Shown here piece by piece: positions 53,330 through 61,730 of a stretch of 64,000 nt of DNA. The DNA is taken from NCBI RefSeq assembly GCF_017916365.1, contig NZ_JAFMSU010000002.1, positions 806,001 through 870,000 of the forward strand. The letters run 5' to 3'. Below the pieces are notes generated by a model, which had not been told where the DNA came from, did no database searches, and was given only the letters and a program-made list of their open reading frames with translations. The position numbers and the translations under genes are program-made. Position 1 is the stretch's first letter. Each line of letters starts with the position of its first letter. Origin of the DNA: Rufibacter roseolus (GTDB taxonomy: Bacteria; Bacteroidota; Bacteroidia; Cytophagales; Hymenobacteraceae).

Positions 53330-54262
53330 ATGAACCTGTTTATCTTCGCTGAACTTGACCCGCAACAGCAGACATATCTAAAGGACCTACTTCCGGCAAA
53401 TATTCAACCTTATTTCTATAATGGGTTTGAAAACCAGGAAAGTGAATCTGCTTTTGCCTCGGCGGAGCTCCTGTTTGGGAACCCTCCCTCCTCCTGGTTT
53501 GCCTTAGCCCCTACTAATCTGCAATTCTGGCAATTGGAATCTGCGGGTTTTGACCAATTCAAACAGGTACAAACCAACGCAAAGGTCTCCAACATGGGTA
53601 ATTTCTTCGCGGAGGCCTGTGCCGAGACTATGGTGGCCGGTATTCTGGCTTTCTACCGGGGTATTCAGGATCTGGTTAAACTGCAGCAGATACAGAACTG
53701 GCAGGGCAAAAAGATGCGCCTGAAGCTGGACCTACTTGGGCAGAAAACCGCCATTGTACTGGGGGCGGGTACCATTGGCCAGGCAGTGAAAAGGATTCTG
53801 GAAGGGTTCGGGACGAAGGTAAAAATGACTGCCCGCCAAAACCCCGCCGCCCAGATCCATTCCCTTGATGAGCTTTTCCAGCATCTGCCGCAAACAGATA
53901 TCATCATCAATACCCTGCCTGGCAACCTTGACAAATACGTCTCCAGAAAATTCATCCAGACCATGAAAAAAGGCAGCCTGTACGCCAATGTGGGCCGCGG
54001 CAATACCACCGATGAAACTGAGCTAATAGAGGCTCTGCAATCCGGGCATTTGGCTGGGGCGGTGCTGGACGTCACCGAGGAAGAGCCTCTACCAAAAGGA
54101 AACCCGCTTTGGGAGATGGAGAATGTATTAATCACGCAGCACACCGGCGGTGGTCAGGCCCGTGAGGTGGAAGGTAAAATAGAGAGGTTTGTCTCTAACC
54201 TTCAACTGTTTCTGGCCGGTGAAGAGGTGCCAGACCAGGTGAACCTATCACAGGGTTACTAA
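53330..54262 (+). CDS. D-2-hydroxyacid dehydrogenase
   Basis: 310 residues. The NAD-binding site is TAIVLGAGTIGQAVKRIL, with GxGxxG at 145-150. Catalytic-domain residues follow: IINTLPGN, YANVGRGNTTDETELIEALQ and a C-terminal ITQHTGGG with the catalytic histidine. The usual catalytic Arg sits where LPGNLDKY is, so the match is to the shorter, more divergent D-hydroxyacid dehydrogenase subgroup. It oxidises or reduces a 2-hydroxyacid/2-ketoacid pair in the cytosol; the substrate is unknown. Transcribed towards a bidirectional terminator. Confidence 0.88.
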   Translation: MNLFIFAELDPQQQTYLKDLLPANIQPYFYNGFENQESESAFASAELLFGNPPSSWFALAPTNLQFWQLESAGFDQFKQVQTNAKVSNMGNFFAEACAETMVAGILAFYRGIQDLVKLQQIQNWQGKKMRLKLDLLGQKTAIVLGAGTIGQAVKRILEGFGTKVKMTARQNPAAQIHSLDELFQHLPQTDIIINTLPGNLDKYVSRKFIQTMKKGSLYANVGRGNTTDETELIEALQSGHLAGAVLDVTEEEPLPKGNPLWEMENVLITQHTGGGQAREVEGKIERFVSNLQLFLAGEEVPDQVNLSQGY

Positions 54263-54308
54263 TCCTCCAGCGAATCTGGACTCAGAAAAAATGCAGAATA
54301 GGGTTTAA

Positions 54309-54338
54309 GGGCTGGTTTATTAAAAACAGGTCCAAAAC
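54309..54338 (+). repeat. Copy of the dispersed ~30-nt intergenic element
   Basis: GGGCTGGTTTATTAAAAACAG then GTCCAAAAC, close to the consensus in both arms. It lies after the dehydrogenase and before the terminator at 54387. Confidence 0.55.
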
Positions 54339-54386
54339 ATAAGGTTGATAAGACCAAAAAGCCTGTTGCTTTTAGCCTTTAACAAC

Positions 54387-54426
54387 AAAAAAAGCGCCAA
54401 CATCTTATCCAGATGCTGGCGCTTTT
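54387..54426. terminator. Bidirectional terminator
   Basis: 16-bp stem AAAAGCGCCAACATCT / AGATGCTGGCGCTTTT (one G-T pair), loop TATCC, with A-run before and T-run after the stem. It separates convergent genes. Confidence 0.9.
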
Positions 54427-54447
54427 CATTATCAGGCATATACAAAG

Positions 54448-54852
54448 TTAGCTGACAATTTGCTGCAAAGGCCCTTGAACCAAGGCAGTTTGCTGGTACT
54501 CTGCGCTGTCATATTCCTCGTCGTTACGTTCCAGTAAAGTACTGGCAACTGCCAAGGCAATGGCAATCACCAACGCAGGCCAGAAGCCGCGCACTTCAAA
54601 GTTTCTCACCAGCTTGTCTACAACTTTGATGATGACTGCGGTCACTATCAATTTCACTACAAATTGCAGCAAGAACAAAGTCACCAGGTTCAATGGGAAC
54701 CTAATCAGCAACCCAAGGGTGGCGTTAAGAATACCCACCAAAAAGGCAACCCAGAGGGCGGTCCAGAAACTCTTTATGGTAACCTGTGGCATTAAATACG
54801 CCAACAGCATCAGTACCCCGGCGCTCACGAGAAGGTTAATCAAGAAATCCAT
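54448..54852 (-). CDS. Holin-4-like (PF04020-type) small membrane protein
   Basis: 134 residues with four transmembrane helices at about 5-22, 28-46, 55-78 and 90-107 (LINLLVSAGVLMLLAYLMP, WTALWVAFLVGILNATLGLL, FPLNLVTLFLLQFVVKLIVT, WPALVIAIALAVASTL). The pattern and size match the phage-holin-4-like family that is common on bacterial chromosomes; it is not evidence of a prophage, and no phage gene is nearby. The role is not known. The C-terminal ~25 residues are polar. Confidence 0.75.
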   Translation of the reverse strand: MDFLINLLVSAGVLMLLAYLMPQVTIKSFWTALWVAFLVGILNATLGLLIRFPLNLVTLFLLQFVVKLIVTAVIIKVVDKLVRNFEVRGFWPALVIAIALAVASTLLERNDEEYDSAEYQQTALVQGPLQQIVS

Positions 54853-54946
54853 ACTTTTTTCATAGTTTAGGTAGAACAGTATTGTATATGGGTTCCAGAA
54901 TATTTAGTTCTGGTATTGCTTCTATACTGGAAAATACGGAAAGGGT

Positions 54947-55648
54947 TTATAGGGCAAGGTTGAAAGTCTGTATCAACTGGCTTTGCAGGACCTTCCATTC
55001 CTCCTTGTGGGTCTCGGGAAACCGCTGGTTTACTTCCAGTTCAAGGCCGGCATATTGGGTGTCTGTATAGTCTTTGCGCAGATGAGTGATAAAGCCATCG
55101 GCGGTGCCTTTGTAAGGATAATTATACCTGATCTTAATCTCCGGATTCACCATCTGCATCTGCTGGCGCCAGCGTGCGGCAAACAACTGCTCTTTTTCAC
55201 GCTTAGGGTCATAGAGCAAACCAATGTCTGCTTTCCGCTCCTTGCCGTTGAGTTCAGGCGTAAAGCTGTGCACCGATACATGTATCACGGAAAAATCTTC
55301 CCGCACCCAACTGGCAATCTGCTCCTCTACCCTCTGCCGGTAAGGCTGGTAGTAATCTGCCACCACTTTCTCTGCCTCCGCGGTAGACAAAGGCAGCATA
55401 AACTCAGAGAATAATTTTGGGTGGTGCAAAGACCTGTTCAACTCCACCACCAACCTGCTGGTAGTACTGTACAGAGAGAAATCAGCTATTTTGGAGAATT
55501 TCTGGTACAGCTCTAGCGCGCCAATATCATACCCCCTATGCGTGGCAAGCACTTGCTTTGCCCCCTCAAAGGCGGCTGCAAACTCCGGAGGTATCTCATT
55601 TCCGGCGTGTTCACAAGTGACGATAACCTTCAACCGTTCGTTTTTCAA
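54947..55648 (-). CDS. N-formylglutamate amidohydrolase-family protein
   Basis: 233 residues. The family removes a formyl group from N-formylglutamate or related amides using zinc. IVTCEHAGNEIPPEFAAAFE gives the first metal ligands (the CEHAG motif), ATHRGYDIGALELYQKFS continues the fold, VVELNRSLHHPKLFSEFM is a core motif, and VIHVSVHSFTPELNG carries another histidine. In this operon a role in trimming an amide-linked product is as plausible as histidine degradation (no hut genes are here). It overlaps the upstream GCS2-like gene by 4 nt and is the last gene in the operon. Confidence 0.88.
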   Translation of the reverse strand: MKNERLKVIVTCEHAGNEIPPEFAAAFEGAKQVLATHRGYDIGALELYQKFSKIADFSLYSTTSRLVVELNRSLHHPKLFSEFMLPLSTAEAEKVVADYYQPYRQRVEEQIASWVREDFSVIHVSVHSFTPELNGKERKADIGLLYDPKREKEQLFAARWRQQMQMVNPEIKIRYNYPYKGTADGFITHLRKDYTDTQYAGLELEVNQRFPETHKEEWKVLQSQLIQTFNLAL

Positions 55649-56889
55649 GGTGCATATAGTTGATTATGAGCCAAACAGTTAGCTAATTTTCTATATACGT
55701 CTTTGATGGCGTCAATGGAAGGCGAAGAACCTAAAATCTTCAAAATTCGCTGGGAAAGGCAGCCTTCCTGAAGGATTAACCTAATAGCTTGGCTTAGCGC
55801 CGGGGTGAAAACGGGTTCTTCCTGCACTTCCCGCCATAGGTGTTCCCAGATTTCCTGTAAGGTGGCTTTCTCACCGGCTAAACCTAAGAGCCGCAGATAA
55901 TCAGCTTGCGGTACTTCCGTTTGGGGGCCGTTTTTAAGAGAAGCCAGAAAAACTGAGGCCAAGAAAGAGGTGTTAACTTTTTGCTGGTCTGGGTAGCTGC
56001 CCCACCTTTCGGAAACCAATTTCTTCAGTACCTCGGAGACCAGCGTCACAATGGCTATATCCGCCAGCGGACACTCCTGGTTGTCAATGATCCTGATTTC
56101 AATAGCGCCCCGGCTGAACCGCGCGATGGCTCCCCTGGAGTTCAGGAATTCTTCTTGCAGATCGCCTTCCGGGTCATAGGGCGCAATGGCCTGGAACATG
56201 GGCTGGAAAATCTGGGCATCATAATCTGCCTCAGAGAAAACCGCCTCCGGCACCACCTCTCCGGCAATGAGCGGAATTTTACCCTGGTTTTTCCGGTACA
56301 CTTCCAGACGGGTGTCCAGCAAGCCACTGACTTTTCCGTCAAGCACCGGTGAGGCCGCGCTGACAGCCGGAATAAGCGGCAAGATCAACCTGATGGCCGC
56401 GTGCAACCGCCCGAACTCCTCATCATCTCTGAAGGGCAGGTTCAGGTGGGTGCTCTGCAGGTTTGACCAACCATGGCCCTGGCAATTGAAAATGCGGTTG
56501 TAAGCCTCGTAGATCTCACTCGCCTCGTGGGGCCAAAGCTTCGTTTCCTTGTAGGGATCCATGTACGGGTGCGCGCCCGTTGGCAACAGCATGGCGTTAA
56601 AGGGCGCCAGCAACTCATTCACCCGCTGCACCTCTCCGTGGAATTTATCGGTTAAAGAAAATAGCTCAGGAGCCGGACCGTTGGTCTTAAGTTCTAAGAC
56701 GTGCAGCACTAATTCATTAGACCAGGCCATGGTGCCGCGCTCCACATCAGAAGTCAGTTCCCCCGCCTCTGCTTTGAGTACCTCATCTGAGATGGGCTTC
56801 ACCTGGAGGGTATCCCGGTCCACAATCATGAATTCCATTTCTACGCCGTAGCCCTGGAATAAACCTAGTTTAGGAGAGGCGCTGCTCAT
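55645..56889 (-). CDS. GCS2-like carboxylate-amine ligase
   Basis: 414 residues of the glutamate-cysteine ligase 2 (GshA/YbdK-like) fold. GYGVEMEFMIVDRDTLQV contains the metal-binding Glu-x-Glu at the start. WSNELVLHVLELKTNGPAPE, QGHGWSNLQSTHLNLPFRDD and RGAIEIRIIDNQECPLADIA carry further family residues. Such enzymes use ATP to form an amide between a carboxylate (often glutamate) and an amine; the partners here are unknown. It overlaps the RimK-like gene by 20 nt upstream and the amidohydrolase by 4 nt downstream, so expression is tightly coupled. Confidence 0.87.
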   Translation of the reverse strand: MSSASPKLGLFQGYGVEMEFMIVDRDTLQVKPISDEVLKAEAGELTSDVERGTMAWSNELVLHVLELKTNGPAPELFSLTDKFHGEVQRVNELLAPFNAMLLPTGAHPYMDPYKETKLWPHEASEIYEAYNRIFNCQGHGWSNLQSTHLNLPFRDDEEFGRLHAAIRLILPLIPAVSAASPVLDGKVSGLLDTRLEVYRKNQGKIPLIAGEVVPEAVFSEADYDAQIFQPMFQAIAPYDPEGDLQEEFLNSRGAIARFSRGAIEIRIIDNQECPLADIAIVTLVSEVLKKLVSERWGSYPDQQKVNTSFLASVFLASLKNGPQTEVPQADYLRLLGLAGEKATLQEIWEHLWREVQEEPVFTPALSQAIRLILQEGCLSQRILKILGSSPSIDAIKDVYRKLANCLAHNQLYAP

Positions 56890-58351
56890 TGCCGGTCAGG
56901 TTTTTTTGGCTGTCTATCCGCCGTTTAATGGATTTGAGGATGGTGAGGTACAGGTCTTTCCTGAGGATGCGGTCTTCCACGCCGTGGTCAATGTTGGGGT
57001 TATCATTCACCTCAATCACGTAGGCCTTTCCATCAATTTCCTTTACATCTACGCCGTACAAGCCGTCGCCAATGAGGTTAGCCGCCTTCAAGGCCGTATG
57101 GAGCACAAAGAACGGCACATCTTCAAACGGTACGGTCTCAAAGTTGCCGGTCACGTCTTTCTTCTTGCCTTCCCAATTGTAGATTTGCCAGTGGTCTTTG
57201 GCCATGAAGTACTTGCAGGCATAGAGCGGCTGCTTGTCCAGCACGCCAATGCGCCAATCAAAATCCGTGGGCGTGAATTCCTGCCCAATAATGAGGTCAG
57301 ACTCAGACAGCATCTCCTTCAGTTGCTCTTCTAGTTCTTCCTCGGTTTTCACCTTCACCACGCCTTGGGAAAAAGAGGAATCCGGTTTCTTGAGCACGCA
57401 CGGCAGCCCCAGTTCCGCCACCACCTTGCAGCAATTGTCCCTATGGATGATCATGCTTTTGGGGATGTTCACCTTGGCTTTGGAAAGCAGCTCGGCCAGG
57501 TAAACCTTGTTCGTGCACCGCAGGATAGAAACCGGGTCATCAATCACCACCAAACCCTCGGCGTGGGCCCGGCGGGCAAAACGGTAGGTATGGTGGTTCA
57601 CCGAGGTGGTTTCCCTGATGAACAACGCATCAAACTCAGACAAGCGGCGGTAATCTTCCTTGGTGATCAGCTCGGTGTAGAAGCCCAGGCTCTCGGCGGC
57701 ATCAATGAAATTCTGGATAGCCCGGTCATTGGAAGGCGGATCACTATCAGCGTGGTTCACCAGAATGGCTAGGTCATAGATTTTCTTGTTCGTCCGGATA
57801 TTGGAGAACCGGTTACGGGCAAAATAGGCCTTCGCAAAATTGTACAGGTCCCGCAAGTGATGCTCGGGCACTTCGTTCACCGGAATTGGATTTATGCTTT
57901 CCAGTGTCCATTCTTTATTATACACAAACTGCGCCCTCAGAAGCGGGGCCTGGAAAAGGTCATGCAGCTGCTTGCTCAGTTTCTCGTACTGTTTGGCCAC
58001 ATTCTGCCCAAAGTAAATACTAAGGGTAAAATTCTTGGACTTGAGCTTAGATAAACTCTTTTGGATGGTCTCGTTGATCTCATCGGTGATGGCCCTTACA
58101 ATGGTCTGTGATTTCAGGTCCTGGATGGTGGTCACGTTTGGGATGGCCCGGTGGCCCCTGGCTTCGGCTAAAAGCGAGACGTAATAACCACTGCTCTGGT
58201 ATTTGTAAGACCGGCAAAGGTTGAAAATACGGGCGCTTTTAATTTCTGTGTAGGCCGGATCGGTGAGATAACGCTGCGCATCTACCACCTCTACATCCTC
58301 AATGTCAAGATCCCAGTCTTTGGGATTATTGACCACTACTAGTTTGCGCAT
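56870..58351 (-). CDS. RimK-like ATP-grasp ligase with RLAN N-terminal domain
   Basis: 493 residues from the ATG whose complement is at 58349-58351 (RKLVVVNNPKDWDLDIEDVE); upstream in-frame starts would overlap the C39 gene deeply. Residues ~1-190 match the RimK-like ATP-grasp N-terminal (RLAN) domain. The ATP-grasp fold spans ~270-470: HTYRFARRAHAEGLVVIDDP, then LPCVLKKPDSSFSQGVVKVK (ATP-binding lysine), LIIGQEFTPTDFDWRIGVLD, GDGLYGVDVKEIDGKAYVIE and VNDNPNID, with the metal-binding E/N/D set. It would use ATP to activate a carboxylate and join it to an amine, as RimK does for glutamate on ribosomal protein S6; the acceptor here is unknown. Confidence 0.9.
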   Translation of the reverse strand: MRKLVVVNNPKDWDLDIEDVEVVDAQRYLTDPAYTEIKSARIFNLCRSYKYQSSGYYVSLLAEARGHRAIPNVTTIQDLKSQTIVRAITDEINETIQKSLSKLKSKNFTLSIYFGQNVAKQYEKLSKQLHDLFQAPLLRAQFVYNKEWTLESINPIPVNEVPEHHLRDLYNFAKAYFARNRFSNIRTNKKIYDLAILVNHADSDPPSNDRAIQNFIDAAESLGFYTELITKEDYRRLSEFDALFIRETTSVNHHTYRFARRAHAEGLVVIDDPVSILRCTNKVYLAELLSKAKVNIPKSMIIHRDNCCKVVAELGLPCVLKKPDSSFSQGVVKVKTEEELEEQLKEMLSESDLIIGQEFTPTDFDWRIGVLDKQPLYACKYFMAKDHWQIYNWEGKKKDVTGNFETVPFEDVPFFVLHTALKAANLIGDGLYGVDVKEIDGKAYVIEVNDNPNIDHGVEDRILRKDLYLTILKSIKRRIDSQKNLTGNEQRLS

Positions 58352-59111
58352 GAAGGTTGGTCTGTTCTGGGGTAAGTTTAGATTTTGGTTGCGGTTCAAT
58401 GGCCAAGAGGTTGGCATCATAGGTGACTATGCCCAACATAATGGCGTTAATGAGGCGCGAAATGGGTACGTTATAATAATTGTTTCCTACCAATGGGTTT
58501 TCCTGATAAGGGTCTGCCACAATCACGTGTTCTTTATCTTGTTCGTTGTCAAAGCCCGCGAGGACCACAAAATGCCCCAGAGGCTCGCCCCGCACATCGT
58601 CATAGATAGCTTCGCCTCGTTCATTGGTTCTTTCCCGGGCGCAGTTATACAGGTAGGTGGCGCTGAGCCCCGTTAAAAGTGGAATTCCCCGAGAGAAGTA
58701 ATGGTCCAGCAGGCTAAGGGTAAGATCCTTGTGCAGGATCTCGCCACCCAGTTCCAAGAACTCAATGTAGGCGTGGGTGGCTACGTGCAGCTTGGCGTCT
58801 GGTTTATAGATGAGTTGTTCCCGCAGGTTGGCGATAATTTTCTCTTTGCCCAGTTTAAACCAGGTGGGGTCAAACACGTGCAGGTTATAGGTATAGATAC
58901 GGGCTTTGTAGCCCCTGCGCAAGGCATGGCAACCCAACAAAACCGCCAGGGTGCCGCCCTCCTCCAGGAAAGAAACCTCAGAGATTACCTGCTCCAGCGG
59001 AAGTGAATCCTGGTAATACTGGTAAACCGCATGGAGGCTGGTGGGCCCGCAGGTAGAATCATCCGGTTGGGTAAGAATCCTTAAAGAATTTAGTAGGGTA
59101 ACTGGAAGCAC
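58326..59111 (-). CDS. C39-like cysteine peptidase
   Basis: 261 residues of the papain-like C39 fold. Gln15 (ILTQPDDSTCGPTSL) is the oxyanion residue, Cys21 the nucleophile, His180 (GEPLGHFVVLAGFD) the base and Asp200 (VIVADPY) the third member. The catalytic set is intact. It lacks a transporter fusion, so it is not a bacteriocin exporter. A cytosolic peptidase sited in an operon with two ligases suggests that it removes or trims what they add. First gene of the four-gene minus-strand operon, with its end 26 nt into the RimK-like gene. Confidence 0.88.
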   Translation of the reverse strand: MLPVTLLNSLRILTQPDDSTCGPTSLHAVYQYYQDSLPLEQVISEVSFLEEGGTLAVLLGCHALRRGYKARIYTYNLHVFDPTWFKLGKEKIIANLREQLIYKPDAKLHVATHAYIEFLELGGEILHKDLTLSLLDHYFSRGIPLLTGLSATYLYNCARERTNERGEAIYDDVRGEPLGHFVVLAGFDNEQDKEHVIVADPYQENPLVGNNYYNVPISRLINAIMLGIVTYDANLLAIEPQPKSKLTPEQTNLHAQTSSGQ

Positions 59112-59312
59112 TTTTCTTTTGGTCTATTTGTGTCTCTTATACGTGTTTTTACGGTTGGGTTACCTAACTGTGGCCCCGTAGGCACAAACTTTCCGGCCTC
59201 CTGGGCAATGGAATTACCCCAGCTTCTTTTTCATCACTTTTTTTAGGTAGGCTTAAGTACGTTTACCTATACAATTTACCGTTTGCACCCGTGGAAATTA
59301 TAATTAGATTGA

Positions 59313-59320
59313 TATCTTTG
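59313..59320 (+). promoter_or_regulatory. -7 element of the LytTR response regulator gene
   Basis: TATCTTTG, exact TAnnTTTG, 43 bases before the start codon. The position 19 bases upstream reads GTGG, not TTTG. Confidence 0.5.
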
Positions 59321-59363
59321 GGAAGAGAAAGTTTTACCCTGTTACTAACTAACCTCTAGACAT

Positions 59364-60083
59364 TTGAAAAAAGAAACTCCCCTCCGCTCAATAATTATTG
59401 ATGATGATGAACTAAGCCGGATGATTCTGGAGCGTCATATAAAGGCTACTCCCAGCCTGGAACTGGTGCAAACGTTCAGCTCCAGTGTGGAGGGATTGGC
59501 CTGGTTGCTGAAGAACGATAGCGTGGACCTGCTTTTCCTGGACGTGGAGATGCCCGAGATGACCGGCATGGAACTGCTCAAGACTCTGCCCCATAAACCA
59601 CAGACCATCCTCATTACCTCGCATAAAGATTTTGCCTTACAGGCTTTTGAGCTACAGGTAGCCGATTACCTTTTAAAACCTGTTGATTTCACCCGGTTTA
59701 CGCAAGCGGTACTCAACGCCACCAAAAAGCTGGATACCAGAACCAACGGTACACCAGTTACCAACGGCAACTCAGAGGAGCTTTTTGTGAAGGTTGACAA
59801 CAAGATTGTAAAGCTGAACCTGAACAATGTATCATTTATTGAGGCCAGAGGTGACTATGTGGTCATCAACACCGATACCAAAAAGCACATTGTCTATACT
59901 ACTATGAGCGCCATTGACCAGAAACTGCCGCAAGACATGTTCCTGCGCATCCATAGGTCATTTATTATCAACCTGAAGAAAATAGAGCTCATTGAAGACG
60001 ACTCAGTGTTCATGCAGGACAAGTACATTCCCATTGGTGGTTCTTACCAATCTAAGTTCTACAGCCGCCTGAACAAACTTTAG
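59364..60083 (+). CDS. LytTR-type response regulator
   Basis: 239 residues, starting at a TTG (59364). The receiver domain runs to about 120: SIIIDDDELSRMIL gives the acidic pocket, LLFLDVEMPEMTG has the phosphoacceptor Asp60, and LITSHKDFALQAFELQVADY with the LLKP lysine completes it. A linker of ~15 residues leads to the LytTR DNA-binding domain (about 135-239), with YVVINTDTKKHIVYTTMSAI and FLRIHRSFIINLKKIELIED as the base-contacting strands. It binds DNA as a dimer to activate transcription. No histidine kinase is adjacent, so its sensor is elsewhere. Confidence 0.93.
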   Translation: MKKETPLRSIIIDDDELSRMILERHIKATPSLELVQTFSSSVEGLAWLLKNDSVDLLFLDVEMPEMTGMELLKTLPHKPQTILITSHKDFALQAFELQVADYLLKPVDFTRFTQAVLNATKKLDTRTNGTPVTNGNSEELFVKVDNKIVKLNLNNVSFIEARGDYVVINTDTKKHIVYTTMSAIDQKLPQDMFLRIHRSFIINLKKIELIEDDSVFMQDKYIPIGGSYQSKFYSRLNKL

Positions 60084-60105
60084 TCTTTCAATCTTCCTTA
60101 TACCG

Positions 60106-60158
60106 AACTCCTGTTTAAGGCTCCTTTTTAACAAAAGAGCCTTCAATAGGAGTTTTTT
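60106..60158 (+). terminator. Terminator after the LytTR gene
   Basis: Outer stem AACTCCT / AGGAGTT and inner stem AAGGCTC / GAGCCTT, then T6. The inner part is also a copy of the dispersed element (60117-60147: AAGGCTCCTTTTTAAC then AAAAGAGCCTTCAAT). Confidence 0.8.
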
Positions 60159-60188
60159 GCTATGAAAGGATTTTTCTTTTAATTAATT

Positions 60189-60202
60189 TGAACATACGTT
60201 CA
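60189..60202. promoter_or_regulatory. TetR operator-like palindrome at the regulator's own promoter
   Basis: TGAAC-ATAC-GTTCA. It overlaps a TTTG (60187-60190); a TATAAATA lies 17 bases further on (60208-60215). Position and symmetry fit autorepression by the following TetR-family protein. Confidence 0.5.
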
Positions 60203-60224
60203 TTCAATATAAATATAGCAGCCT

Positions 60225-60794
60225 ATCTCAAAAAGGGTAACCCAACGCGAAACCAGCACCCAGAAAATCATTGACACAGCACTAGAGTTGTTTGCTGAAC
60301 AAGGATTTGACCGCACCTCAATCAGGCAGATTGCGGCCAAGGCAGGCATTTCCCTGGGATTACTCTATAACTATTACCCAAGCAAAGAGGACCTCCTCAA
60401 AGAGATTCTGGTAAGAGGCAGGCAAGACATTCTGCAATCCTTTGAGAAGCCTGAAGGGCTTTCCCCTTATCAGTACCTGGAACACCATATCCGGACTACC
60501 TTCCGGCTGATGGAGCAGAACAAAAACTTCTGGCGCCTCTACCATAGCCTCAGGATGCAGTCTGAAGTTTTGAAGGCCTTGGAGAGGGAAGTACAAGCTG
60601 AAAACCATCTGGTGCTCCAATTGCTCTCCCAGAACCTGGCTGAGGCCGGGTCTGCGAACCCCACTATTGATGCGGTACTCATGTTTGCCACCATTGACGG
60701 AGTTGCCCAGCACTACCTCATACTCCCGGAATACCCGCTGCAGGAGGTAATAGAGAGTTACCTTATACAATTGAAGAATCATTTAGCCACTTAA
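60225..60794 (+). CDS. TetR-family transcriptional regulator, apparent ATC start
   Basis: About 189 residues if begun at 60225. The N-terminal helix-turn-helix domain is clear: STQKIIDTALELFAEQGFDR, then TSIRQIAAKAGISLGLLYNY and YPSKEDLLKEI. The C-terminal ligand domain is helical. No ATG, GTG or TTG precedes the family-typical residues RETSTQKIID: the frame runs from a TAG at 60216-60218, and the first start-like codon is ATC at 60225 (giving SKRVTQRETSTQKII). A TTG at 60288 would cut off the first helix of the HTH. So either ATC is the start or the ATG is mutated. It is 11 nt upstream of the hydrolase gene it probably controls. Confidence 0.8.
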   Translation: MSKRVTQRETSTQKIIDTALELFAEQGFDRTSIRQIAAKAGISLGLLYNYYPSKEDLLKEILVRGRQDILQSFEKPEGLSPYQYLEHHIRTTFRLMEQNKNFWRLYHSLRMQSEVLKALEREVQAENHLVLQLLSQNLAEAGSANPTIDAVLMFATIDGVAQHYLILPEYPLQEVIESYLIQLKNHLAT

Positions 60795-60805
60795 TCTTTA
60801 CCGTT

Positions 60806-61681
60806 ATGCAAGATCAATCATGGCTTGACAAAAGTGCCTACCCCTTCAAACAGCATTATCTGGCAGTACCCGGAGGACAGCTCCATTATGTGGATGAAGG
60901 TCATGGAGCTCCCATTTTATTTGTGCACGGCACGCCTTCCTGGTCCTTCCTCTGGCGAAACCAGATAACGGCACTTTCCAAAAATTATAGGTGCATTGCG
61001 GTAGATCACTTGGGTTTCGGACTTTCTGAGAAACCCCAGAACTTCTCTTATTTATTGGAGGATCACCGAGACAACCTTACTAGACTGGTAGAGCACCTGC
61101 AATTGGAGAACGTAACGCTGGTGGTTCATGATTTCGGGGGACCCATTGGGCTGGGCTGGGCCGTAAAGCAGCCCGAGAAAGTGGCTAAGGTGGTAGCGCT
61201 CAACTCCTGGATGTGGCCCCTTACCGAAGTTAAATCCATAATGCAGGCAAGCAAACTGTTCGGCAGCCGGTTTGGGAAGTTCCTGTACGTGAACCTGAAC
61301 TTCTCCCCAAAATTCCTGTTGCCGCAAGCCTTTTACCAAAAGGAAAAACTTACCCGGGAGGTGCATCAACAATACCTGGGACCGTTCAGGGAAAGGAAAG
61401 ACCGGCTAGGCACCTGGTACTTTGCCAAAGCCTTGGCCGGCGAGACTCCATATTTCACCAGTTTGTATAACCAAAGGCAAGTTCTGGACGGCAAACCTGC
61501 ACTAGTGTTGTGGGGCACAAAAGACAAATTGATTCCGGCCTCATTTCTGGAAAACTGGCGAAAAACACTGCCGCAGCTAAAAGTATTGGAATTGGAAACC
61601 GGGCATTTTCTTCAGGAAGAAGCACCTGACAAAGTCACGAAAGCCATTCAGGCTTTTTTAGAGCAGCCGGTTTTACAGTAG
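60806..61681 (+). CDS. Alpha/beta hydrolase, haloalkane-dehalogenase-like
   Basis: 291 residues. The nucleophile is an aspartate, Asp109, in NVTLVVHDFGGPIGLG, as in haloalkane dehalogenases and epoxide hydrolases; esterases have serine here. LFVHGTPSWSFLWRNQI supplies the oxyanion and halide-binding tryptophan (W of LWRN), though the usual Asn after HG is Thr. VALNSWMWPL is in place of the second halide-binding Trp. The C-terminal ETGHFLQEEAPDKV carries the histidine. Dehalogenation or epoxide hydrolysis is possible; the substrate is not known. It is probably repressed by the TetR protein. Confidence 0.82.
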   Translation: MQDQSWLDKSAYPFKQHYLAVPGGQLHYVDEGHGAPILFVHGTPSWSFLWRNQITALSKNYRCIAVDHLGFGLSEKPQNFSYLLEDHRDNLTRLVEHLQLENVTLVVHDFGGPIGLGWAVKQPEKVAKVVALNSWMWPLTEVKSIMQASKLFGSRFGKFLYVNLNFSPKFLLPQAFYQKEKLTREVHQQYLGPFRERKDRLGTWYFAKALAGETPYFTSLYNQRQVLDGKPALVLWGTKDKLIPASFLENWRKTLPQLKVLELETGHFLQEEAPDKVTKAIQAFLEQPVLQ

Positions 61682-61730
61682 GTTCTCTTACAGGACAGCC
61701 TGTGTAGCTCTTCCTTTTTTAGCTAGTACA

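Noticed and set aside
54448..54852. Prophage remnant, because of a holin-4-like protein
   Set aside because: This holin-like family is common on ordinary chromosomes, and no capsid, integrase, lysin or att repeat is nearby.
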